Assembly (NCBI GenBank): GCA_039024315.1
Contig: JBCCQN010000184.1
Coordinates: 1-16,629 of the forward strand
Length of the DNA: 16,629 nucleotides
Source of the DNA: JBCAWW01 sp039024315
Lineage (GTDB): Bacteria; Bacteroidota; Bacteroidia; J057
Direction: 5' to 3'
The translations under genes and the position numbers were made by a program. The notes below the pieces were generated by a model. It had not been told where the DNA came from, searched no databases, and saw only the letters and a list, made by a program, of their open reading frames with translations. This document shows positions 1 to 6,264 of the stretch, piece by piece. How positions within the stretch are numbered: position 1 is the stretch's first letter; each line of letters begins with the position of its first letter.

Positions 1-200
1 CATCGATTCGCCAAAAATTCATTGATCAAGCCCAAAGCCTAAACTTGAACATACCCCACAATCTTGCCATCAAAGAAGTCAATAAATTAATTATAGAAGC
101 ATGGAAACTGGGGGTGAAAACTTTGTATTATCAACGAAGCCAAAGTGTATCGAAGGAATTTATTGCAAATATTGTGAATTGTTCGAGTTGTGAGGCTTAG
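1..200 (+). CDS. nrdA: Ribonucleoside-diphosphate reductase, large (alpha) subunit, C-terminal end (partial)
   Basis: The frame starting at base 3 is open from the left edge and ends with TAG at 198-200, giving the last 65 residues. It contains TLYYQRSQS, whose adjacent tyrosines match the radical-transfer pair of class I ribonucleotide reductase alpha subunits. It ends NCSSCEA, a C-terminal CxxC of the kind that re-reduces the active site and is itself recharged by thioredoxin or glutaredoxin. The segment IKEVNKLIIEAWKLGVK is also typical of the family. The enzyme makes deoxynucleotides from ribonucleoside diphosphates in the cytoplasm. The start and catalytic core lie outside the window, so the class Ia assignment rests on the tail alone. 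Confidence 0.88.
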   Translation, partial: SIRQKFIDQAQSLNLNIPHNLAIKEVNKLIIEAWKLGVKTLYYQRSQSVSKEFIANIVNCSSCEA

Positions 201-208
201 GAAAGCTT

Positions 209-253
209 ACCACTAGCATGAATGGGAAAGCTGTTCATGCTAGTGGTTTAAAT
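209..253 (+). terminator. Intrinsic terminator between convergent genes
   Basis: There is a perfect 14-bp inverted repeat, ACCACTAGCATGAA at 209-222 and its complement at 234-247, with an 11-base loop, followed by TTTAAATTAA. It begins eight bases after the nrdA stop codon. The same stem is reached from the other side by transcription of the receptor/thioredoxin pair. It may therefore stop both strands, although the downstream T tract is better on the plus strand. Confidence 0.8.
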
Positions 254-318
254 TAAATAGGACACGGCTTGTAAATTGAATTGGGAGTAGTAATATCTGC
301 TTCTGATTTAATCTCTGT

Positions 319-804
319 CTACTCTAAGGCTTTTATAAGTCTCCTACTATCCAAATACTCAAAATGCCGAGCAATAAGCTTGAAGTCTTCATCTAAAATC
401 ACCATTGTCGGAGCGACAAACTGACCTTCCCGTAAGGCAAGTAATTGTGCGATTTGGTGGATTGGGGTCCGAGACTTTTCCAATTGATCATTGATAAACG
501 GGCGTTCACCGAAGGTAACTACAGAATCATACTCAGCATCAAAGTGAACGGCATAGTAATCTGTATTTAAGAGTTCGATAACCTCCGGCTTGGTAAATAC
601 CACCTTGTCCATCTTACGGCAATAGGTACACCAGTCAGTGGTAAAGCTAATGAAGACTTTTTTAGGCTTAACATTCAGAGAGTCTTCGAGTTCTTCAAAG
701 CTGAGCCAATGCACTTTTTCTGTCTGCTGTGCCTCCATAGGAGCCCAGTGGAACAGTAAAACAGTGCTTAGCATTATAGATATGAAGAGCGATCTAAACA
801 TCAT
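319..804 (-). CDS. Secreted thioredoxin-like protein (CxxC)
   Basis: This 161-residue protein opens with an N-terminal signal sequence: a hydrophobic run at residues 4-19, with likely cleavage after MEA-Q around residues 23-26. A thioredoxin fold follows, with the redox motif W58-C59-T60-Y61-C62 and the usual cis-proline at P132 in VAPTMVIL. It resembles the short periplasmic thioredoxin/DUF255-like proteins of Bacteroidota, which reduce or exchange disulfides outside the cytoplasm. The start at 804 overlaps the receptor stop codon as ATGA, which points to translational coupling. A second ATG follows immediately (801-799), so the start could be one codon later. The fold and location are clear, but the substrate is unknown. 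The upstream receptor carries its own CxxC and is an obvious candidate partner, by inference. Confidence 0.85.
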   Translation of the reverse strand: MMFRSLFISIMLSTVLLFHWAPMEAQQTEKVHWLSFEELEDSLNVKPKKVFISFTTDWCTYCRKMDKVVFTKPEVIELLNTDYYAVHFDAEYDSVVTFGERPFINDQLEKSRTPIHQIAQLLALREGQFVAPTMVILDEDFKLIARHFEYLDSRRLIKALE

Positions 805-3164
805 TGTAAGTTCCCAATTTTGATAGCGATAAAAAACGAGCGCGGAGCAGCTGGTCCGTAGATAAAGTCAGAGTCTCGCTCAGGCCCTGAATCAAATTCC
901 GGCTGGAAGCTATTGAAAAGGTTTCTTGCCCCTCCGCTCACCTCAAAGTGAAAATCATCGGCTAGCTCAAAATGATAGCTAAGCTTGAGATTGACATCAA
1001 AAAATGGATTGGATTCAAGGAGATCAGGCGAGCCATTTGCTCCCACTACTCGCGGTACGATCATCGAACCGGTATAGGTTCCCGTTAGGTCGATTTTGAA
1101 GGCATCGGTAAAGTTGTAGAAACTTGTGAAATAGCCATAAAGCCTAGGAGTTCTGACAAACTCGTCCACTGTGATCGCCACCCCGTCATTATCTTCTGGG
1201 GCAAAAATCTCTTGGGCTTCGTCATAGCCCGTTTGTTGGGCGGTACCTCCCAATTGGAAAGCAAATTTACCTGTGGGCGAATAACCCGCCTCAAAATTTG
1301 CCCCTGCTACTGTCGCACCTTCTCCATTGACCACTTCTTCTAAGATAATATTTCCGATATCGCCTCGACTTACTTGAGTAAAGGGATTTTGTAAGCGAGT
1401 ATAAAAGCCTTCTACCAACAAACTGATTTGGGCCAATCCTATATTGTTGGAGTAATTTAGTGAGCCTGTAAAGGCATCGGAAGTCTCTTTATCCAAATCT
1501 TCAGAGAGAAGAACAAACACCTGACCGCCTCCCGCGGAAGAGATGTGCAAGTCTTCGTTAAAGGCCTGTGGCGCGCGGAATCCACGAGCATAACCGCCTC
1601 TAAATCTTAGTTGGTCATTGATTTTGAACAACAAAGTAGCGCGCGGGCTAAACACGCCTACATTGACATCGGCAGTCCTCTCCTCATTAGCTACGGTATA
1701 AAAGCCATTGATATTTGAAACATCATATCTACCGCCCAGTAAGGCTGTGAACCTTTCGATTGGTTTCCATTCGTATTGGGCAAAGAATCCCGTAGCATTT
1801 ACTTGCTGATCAACCAAACGCTGGTAGCCTGCAATCTCATCTTGAGTATTATAGGCTTGATTCTCTGCTCCTAGAGTAAGCACATCTTTATTGTCGAAAT
1901 AATGGTTATACTGAACTCCTGCTACGATCGCTAGATCTGAAGTTAGACCATAAGCATTGATGGCGAGGGCGCTATCTTCTGCGGTTTGGCTACCCCCTAG
2001 GCCTCCATAATAACTATCTCTTTGAGTATTTTGGGTAGAGGCATAGACCTGAAATCGGTTGCGATTATCTTTGCTGATTAGCTCATAAGTAAGACCGCCA
2101 AAAAAGGTATTGTGGTCAAGCTGTTCGGTAATATCAGTAAAGTGTGGCGCTAAATCGAGACGGTCTCCCCCTCGGCGGAATTCTTCTAAGGCACTAATGT
2201 CTAAGGTGATTTTGCTACGATCTCCAGGCTTGAAAAAAGCCTTCGCACCTAATACCGTATTTTCTAGCTGTACCAATTCGGTAAAGCCATCACCATTGGC
2301 ATCGTAGCTATCACGTTTGCGACTCATACCATAAAAAGTGATCCCACTCGTAAGGGATTCATTGACAATTGAACCATTAAGATTGAAGGTTTGATCTAGC
2401 GCTTCGCCCGCGATTAAGGCCGTGTTCGAGCGAAATTCCCAGCTGTTTTCTACTGGGTCTTTGGTGATGATATTTATCGTTCCAGCAATAGCATTTGATC
2501 CATATAGAGCGGAGCCTCCGCTTCTTACTACCTCCACACGGTCCACAATATTTGTAGGGATTTGCTCTAGACCATAAACACTGTTGAGGGCGCTGAAAAC
2601 TGCGCGACTATTAATTAAGATCTGCGAATAGGCTCCCTCTAGGCCATTTAACCGTACTTGCGTAAAACCACAATTTTGACAATTGGTCTCTACTCGCACT
2701 CCTGGCTGATAGTTTAGTGCGTCCGAAATAGCAATAGATTGGGTAGCATTAAGAATTCTATCATCCACTACATTTACCACTACGGGATTGTTTACGCGGT
2801 CTTGCTCGTAGCGGGTACCACTGACTACTACTTGTTCCAGATTCAAGGCATCTTCGACCATGGAGAACCTTAGTTCCTTGGTCTCGCCAGCTTTCAGGCT
2901 TACGGTTTCTGTATAGGAGCGGTAGCCCCAAAATTTTACCTGAACCGTATAATCTCCAGCTGGAATATCACTAATCTTAAAAGTACCAGTATGATCTGTA
3001 AGGGCTCCCATATTGGTGCCTTCTATGACTATTCGGGCGGCCTCAAGAGGTTCTCCCTGCTCAGTTTTTACCTGACCGGTGAGGATCGCCTGAGCATAGC
3101 CCGCCATCGAGAAGCTTGACAACAGGATAAACAATATTGCCTTAGGGTATCTAATTTTCATCAT
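801..3164 (-). CDS. TonB-dependent outer-membrane receptor
   Basis: This 787-residue protein has a signal peptide (residues 1-25, ending AGYAQA). A carboxypeptidase-regulatory-like beta-sandwich spans about 28-105, and a TonB-box-like stretch LEQVVVSGTR lies at 109-118. The plug domain covers about 120-236, with RVEVVRSGGSALYGSNAIAGTINIITKDP at 209-237 (quoted only to locate it), and a 22-strand barrel type region runs to the C-terminus. Such receptors import scarce ligands such as metal chelates, siderophores, vitamins or oligosaccharides, using energy from TonB-ExbBD. The plug contains C162-Q-N-C165, a cysteine pair common in one group of Bacteroidota receptors. No SusD partner is adjacent, which argues against a glycan-uptake locus and favours a metal or small-molecule ligand. 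The ligand itself cannot be read from the sequence. It is co-transcribed with the thioredoxin-like gene. Confidence 0.92.
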   Translation of the reverse strand: MMKIRYPKAILFILLSSFSMAGYAQAILTGQVKTEQGEPLEAARIVIEGTNMGALTDHTGTFKISDIPAGDYTVQVKFWGYRSYTETVSLKAGETKELRFSMVEDALNLEQVVVSGTRYEQDRVNNPVVVNVVDDRILNATQSIAISDALNYQPGVRVETNCQNCGFTQVRLNGLEGAYSQILINSRAVFSALNSVYGLEQIPTNIVDRVEVVRSGGSALYGSNAIAGTINIITKDPVENSWEFRSNTALIAGEALDQTFNLNGSIVNESLTSGITFYGMSRKRDSYDANGDGFTELVQLENTVLGAKAFFKPGDRSKITLDISALEEFRRGGDRLDLAPHFTDITEQLDHNTFFGGLTYELISKDNRNRFQVYASTQNTQRDSYYGGLGGSQTAEDSALAINAYGLTSDLAIVAGVQYNHYFDNKDVLTLGAENQAYNTQDEIAGYQRLVDQQVNATGFFAQYEWKPIERFTALLGGRYDVSNINGFYTVANEERTADVNVGVFSPRATLLFKINDQLRFRGGYARGFRAPQAFNEDLHISSAGGGQVFVLLSEDLDKETSDAFTGSLNYSNNIGLAQISLLVEGFYTRLQNPFTQVSRGDIGNIILEEVVNGEGATVAGANFEAGYSPTGKFAFQLGGTAQQTGYDEAQEIFAPEDNDGVAITVDEFVRTPRLYGYFTSFYNFTDAFKIDLTGTYTGSMIVPRVVGANGSPDLLESNPFFDVNLKLSYHFELADDFHFEVSGGARNLFNSFQPEFDSGPERDSDFIYGPAAPRSFFIAIKIGNLQ

Positions 3165-3202
3165 TAACCAATATTAAAGGATTAGTCTGCGCAATTTAAG
3201 CA

Positions 3203-3230
3203 TTTTAGATAAGTCTAAAAATATTTTTAG
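3203..3230. promoter_or_regulatory. Candidate operator upstream of the TonB receptor operon
   Basis: Two overlapping inverted repeats lie 39-66 bases upstream of the receptor start. TTTTAGA (3203-3209) and TCTAAAA (3214-3220) are perfect 7-bp arms around TAAG. CTAAAAATATTTTTAG (3215-3230) is a perfect 16-bp palindrome sharing the TCTAAAA arm. The TTTAGA-n4-TCTAAA shape resembles operators of DtxR/MntR-type metalloregulators as I recall them, which would suit a metal-regulated receptor. No clear TAnnTTTG promoter element was found nearby on the minus strand. The symmetry is directly visible, but the regulator assignment is a guess. Confidence 0.5.
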
Positions 3231-3487
3231 CTATATTATATACTGCTTTTATTGCCAAAATGTTCCATGATAGAGTTTCTATTTTTTAGAGGGGGAAATC
3301 TAATTAGCGGAGAGGGGAAAAACGCCTAATTTGATTAAGAGAAATGCAGAAAAGAGTTTGGGGCTAATGACACTTTGGCGAAATATGGATTGAGACGAGG
3401 CGGCTCAGACACCTTCAGGAACTCTCATGATGGTTTTTTGAGCTCTTCGTGGAGGCACTTGCCTTATGCTTAGGGGCTCTTTGTGCG

Positions 3488-3511
3488 TTTTTCGCTTCGC
3501 GGAACGCTTAT
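3488..3511 (-). repeat. Short structured repeat, copy A
   Basis: The core CTTCGCGGAACGCTT lies at 3495-3509 on the plus strand. It forms a small hairpin, TTTCGC/GCGGAA, around a TTC loop. It shares 14 of 15 core bases with copies at 3668-3682 (as complement), 3748-3762 (as complement) and 11863-11877. It lies in opposite orientation to copies B and C. Confidence 0.6.
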
Positions 3512-3665
3512 CTCTCAAGGTCTCAGCTCGATGGATTCGCTACGGGCTCATTCATTTGGCTGTTATGACCTTAAAATTTTTTTTGGCCAAAGTACGAGAG
3601 AAATACCATCATGTCGGTAATCCAAAGGAGGAGGAGTATGTGGTTTCTTTTTGAGGCGAGCGAAA

Positions 3666-3710
3666 ATAAGCGTTCCGCAAAGCGAGAAAATCCCTTAGCT
3701 TGACGCTTAT
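3666..3710 (+). repeat. Short structured repeat, copy B, with outer inverted arm
   Basis: The core AAGCGTTCCGCAAAG at 3668-3682 is the complement of the consensus with one change in the loop. An additional perfect 8-bp inverted repeat pairs ATAAGCGT (3666-3673) with ACGCTTAT (3703-3710). The copy can therefore form either a local hairpin or a longer stem with a 29-base loop. Confidence 0.55.
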
Positions 3711-3744
3711 AATACAGCCACACAGGATGGAGGGACCCTTAAGG

Positions 3745-3769
3745 CATAAGCGTTCTGCGAAGCAGAAAT
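3745..3769 (+). repeat. Short structured repeat, copy C
   Basis: The core AAGCGTTCTGCGAAG lies at 3748-3762. On the complement it gives TTCTGC/GCAGAA around TTC, a perfect 6-bp stem. Relative to copy A, the third stem pair from the loop changes from C-G to T-A, so pairing is kept although the bases differ. Confidence 0.58.
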
Positions 3770-4092
3770 AAGTAAAAACTTACTGGATAAAAGAAGAAAG
3801 ACTAAAGTGTTTAATACAAATAAAAAATGCGTTGATGAACCTTATAGCCTGATTTATCCTTGTTTGAGCTTTGCGGAAAATTTAAAATAGCTGCCCCTGA
3901 AGAAATACCATTAGGGCAACTATTTTATCGAGTGATGAGACCCATTCCACAGAATGAGTATGATTTGAACCTTAAGTTTCTGCGGATAAAGCTCTACTTC
4001 TTCCTTAGTTTGCCTGCTTATTCACAATCGATGAACATCTATCCAGATCAGTACGCCAATGCAGGGCAAATAAACCCTAAGCCTAAAAACAC

Positions 4093-4120
4093 AAAAAGCC
4101 CCTACATTATTGTAGAGGCT
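4093..4120 (-). terminator. Intrinsic terminator of tRNA-Val
   Basis: On the minus strand AGCCTCTACA (4120-4111) pairs with TGTAGGGGCT (4106-4097). This makes a 10-bp stem with one G-T pair around a four-base loop, running into a T tract at 4097-4093. It starts nine bases past the discriminator base of the tRNA. Confidence 0.85.
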
Positions 4121-4128
4121 ATATCTAG

Positions 4129-4203
4129 TGGGAACTACTGGACTCGAACCAGTGACCCCCTGCTTGTAAGGCAGGTGCTCTGAACCAACTGAGCTAAGCT
4201 CCC
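4129..4203 (-). tRNA. tRNA-Val, anticodon UAC
   Basis: On the minus strand the sequence starts GGGAGCT and ends AGTTCCC plus discriminator A at 4129, giving a complete cloverleaf. The acceptor stem is 7 bp with one G-T. The D arm is GCTC/GAGC. The anticodon stem CCTGC/GCAGG has loop CTTACAA, whose anticodon TAC reads valine codons GUA/GUG. The T arm is ACTGG-TTCGAGT-CCAGT. The 3' CCA is not encoded, since CTA follows the discriminator, so it must be added by the nucleotidyltransferase. The structure was checked by hand pairing. Confidence 0.96.
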
Positions 4204-4243
4204 AAAATGTCTAAAGATCTTTGCCTATTTCTGTAAGGCCTGA

Positions 4244-4275
4244 CAAAAGTAGGGGGTCTAATTGGAATCTGCAAA
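4244..4275 (-). promoter_or_regulatory. Bacteroidota-type promoter of tRNA-Val
   Basis: Read on the minus strand, TTTG (4275-4272), a 20-base spacer and TACTTTTG (4251-4244) match the -33 TTTG / -7 TAnnTTTG consensus of the Bacteroidota primary sigma factor. Transcription should start near 4237, leaving a leader of about 35 bases before the mature tRNA 5' end at 4203. This is the clearest promoter in the window and strong support for the phylum. Confidence 0.85.
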
Positions 4276-4293
4276 TTATATTGAAAAAATATT

Positions 4294-4306
4294 GAGATAA
4301 TATCTC
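4294..4306. promoter_or_regulatory. Perfect palindrome between tRNA-Val and the CHAT gene
   Basis: GAGATA-A-TATCTC is a perfect 6-bp inverted repeat around one base. It lies about 135 bases upstream of the CHAT start and 19 bases upstream of the tRNA -33 element. It could be an operator, but nothing ties it to a known regulator. A 13-base AT-rich palindrome can also arise by chance. Confidence 0.25.
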
Positions 4307-4440
4307 TGGCCTGAAACCAATAAATGGCGCGCTAAATAATATTTGAAATTGAGTTTATTTCGCATCTTTGGAATTATAAATCATTTACCTAACTTATAAT
4401 CACGCTGTGTTCCATACACGGAATCTTTTATAAAAACGCC

Positions 4441-6219
4441 ATGTCATTAACACCCGTAATCTTCTTGTCATTTGCTAATGACAAAGACGATTATTTGCAA
4501 AATCTCCAAGTAGAGGAAGACGCAATATATGGGAGCTTGCAAGCTTCTCATGATGCTGGATTTATCGAGATTTATAACCGAGGCCGAGCTACGATTGATG
4601 ATATTTTTGCTCAGTTTACCCGCTATCGTGATCGGGTAGTGATCTTCCACTATGGCGGGCATGCCAATGGGGCCAGTCTCAGACTGGAAGATAGCGATGC
4701 AAATTCATCAGGATTAGCGCAACTACTGGGCCAACAACAAAATCTAAAGCTTGTCTTCTTGAACGGCTGTTCCACGCAGGGGCAGGTAAAGACACTGCTT
4801 GACTACGGCGTAAAGGCCGTAATTGCTACTTCGGTACCGATTGAGGATAACAAAGCTGTAACTTTTGCCAGCCAGTTTTACAAATCAATGGCAGATAAGG
4901 CGACGATTGAAAAGGCCTTTAATGAGTCTGTCTCTCGATTGGTCGCCGAAAACCTTGTGGCTCCTGATAACATTAAGATCCATCGTAATCTCTTCACCCT
5001 TGAGACTACCGAAACGGTCGAAATGCCATGGGGGCTCTATGTAAAAGAGGAAGACGCTTTAAACTGGAAACTACCCGCCGTAGATAAAAGTGTCTTTAGC
5101 GATCCCTGGGTGGGGACCAAAATTGAGAGCCAAGACGTCAACAAGCATATCGTACTCCCCATTTTTGAGGCGATGGCCAATTACAATGAGGCTTTTGCGG
5201 AGCAGCTCAACTTCTATCGGATTTCCCAAAGTGCCGCGATGATTGACATGCTATTTCGCCAAATGATGGATCTTATCATCAAGCACTTCCCTTGGCCCAT
5301 TGGGATCAAACTACGAACCTTATTTAGTAGTGATGATGCTATGATTCGCAAAAGTCCCAAGCGCTTGCAAGCAATCATTAGCACTTACATTCGGCTTTCC
5401 CGTTTTTTATGTTATTGCCTCTTTTCTCAGCTTTGGGATGAGCTAGACCCTGCCAACAAAAAGCCTGAGTTTAAAATTAATTCTGGCTATACAGCAGATT
5501 TTGAAGATTTCTTTAACCTAAGCCCAGATTCGCGTAAGAGCTATGATTATTTGCGGATGATGGGCCGCCTTACACGCATCTTCCAAGAGGTTGGGATCAA
5601 GCCTTTCATGGATCAATTCTCGACTATCCATGAAAGTGTCGAAGCTCAGGATGAGTTTTACAAGGCTTATATCTACTTAGAGGACATTCGGGCTCGAGTG
5701 GCAAAGGGGGAGATCGCCGAAGCGGAGGTAGGGGAGATTTGCGACAAAGCAGAGTTTAGTCTCGGTACCCTACTCAAAAAATGCGCTTTCCTTGTTACCT
5801 ACCAACTCATTTCTGTCAAAGATATTGGAGTCTCTAATCAAAGGAGGCAAAAACCGCGCTTCAAGCATCAAATGGGAGTATTAGCTGGTGTGGCCATCGA
5901 GGTTATGGAAGGAACCCCCAAAGACTACCTTGAGTTTACGGATAGTCATTCGGTATTGCTAGTGAAGGGTATTGACGAAATGAGTAGTAATCTTAATTTG
6001 ACACCCTTCATCATAGATGAAAATGCCTTTAAAAGCATTAACGTACCCAAGATTTACATGTATGCCTTCAATCTAGATTCGGATGCATTTTTTTATACTC
6101 ATGTAGATAATGATGGCGTAAATCCTGCGCCAGAACTCATGACTTCCACCGACAAATATCCTTACCTCAAAGAGCTATTTACCCTTTTTCGGGCGGAAAT
6201 ATCTGAGGCACTGCAATAA
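4441..6219 (+). CDS. CHAT-domain caspase-like peptidase with an uncharacterised C-terminal region
   Basis: This protein has 592 residues, with no signal peptide or membrane segment, so it should be cytoplasmic. Residues 1 to about 200 form a CHAT domain, a caspase-fold peptidase of clan CD. VVIFHYGGHANG places the catalytic histidine at H74, and LKLVFLNGCSTQG places the nucleophile at C110. Both follow a hydrophobic strand as expected, and VKAVIATSVPIED (124-136) is a typical downstream strand. Proteases of this class cut selected proteins in bacterial cell-death and defence systems. Residues 212-592 are mostly helical in appearance and match nothing I recognise. They may bind the partner or the substrate. 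No TPR repeats, common in CHAT proteins, are evident. The ATG at 4441 lacks a strong Shine-Dalgarno. The STAND NTPase gene follows 45 bases later on the same strand, suggesting an operon. Confidence 0.85.
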   Translation: MSLTPVIFLSFANDKDDYLQNLQVEEDAIYGSLQASHDAGFIEIYNRGRATIDDIFAQFTRYRDRVVIFHYGGHANGASLRLEDSDANSSGLAQLLGQQQNLKLVFLNGCSTQGQVKTLLDYGVKAVIATSVPIEDNKAVTFASQFYKSMADKATIEKAFNESVSRLVAENLVAPDNIKIHRNLFTLETTETVEMPWGLYVKEEDALNWKLPAVDKSVFSDPWVGTKIESQDVNKHIVLPIFEAMANYNEAFAEQLNFYRISQSAAMIDMLFRQMMDLIIKHFPWPIGIKLRTLFSSDDAMIRKSPKRLQAIISTYIRLSRFLCYCLFSQLWDELDPANKKPEFKINSGYTADFEDFFNLSPDSRKSYDYLRMMGRLTRIFQEVGIKPFMDQFSTIHESVEAQDEFYKAYIYLEDIRARVAKGEIAEAEVGEICDKAEFSLGTLLKKCAFLVTYQLISVKDIGVSNQRRQKPRFKHQMGVLAGVAIEVMEGTPKDYLEFTDSHSVLLVKGIDEMSSNLNLTPFIIDENAFKSINVPKIYMYAFNLDSDAFFYTHVDNDGVNPAPELMTSTDKYPYLKELFTLFRAEISEALQ

Positions 6220-6264
6220 TTTGCTTGTGCTTTACTATTCGTTAGACCTAAGCTACTATTTTCA

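Larger units (their letters stand above)
3231..4092. other. Gene-poor intergenic region with short structured repeats
   Basis: I see no convincing gene in these roughly 860 bases. Short open frames exist at 3466-3654 (plus) and 3848-4183 (plus). The first contains a repeat copy and no recognisable domain. The second is unrecognised and owes its last part to the antisense of a tRNA. The stretch 3488-3769 carries three copies of a dispersed hairpin repeat, which are listed separately. The rest shows no promoter, operator or RNA gene that I can support. A decayed gene cannot be excluded for 3848-4081, whose translation looks protein-like but matches nothing I know. Confidence 0.5.

Noticed and set aside
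3466..3654. 62-codon open frame
   Set aside because: It contains a copy of the short repeat, has no ribosome-binding signal or known domain, and lies in a gene-poor region.
3860..4183. Open frame of about 107 codons upstream of and into the tRNA
   Set aside because: Its last part (SGNYWTRTSDPLLVRQVL) is antisense translation of tRNA-Val, a well-known false gene pattern. It starts with TTG and has no recognisable domain.
4093..4203. tRNA-Val as an integration site for a mobile island carrying the CHAT/STAND genes
   Set aside because: The 3' end of the tRNA faces away from the CHAT genes, there is no integrase, and I found no second copy of the tRNA 3' end in the window.
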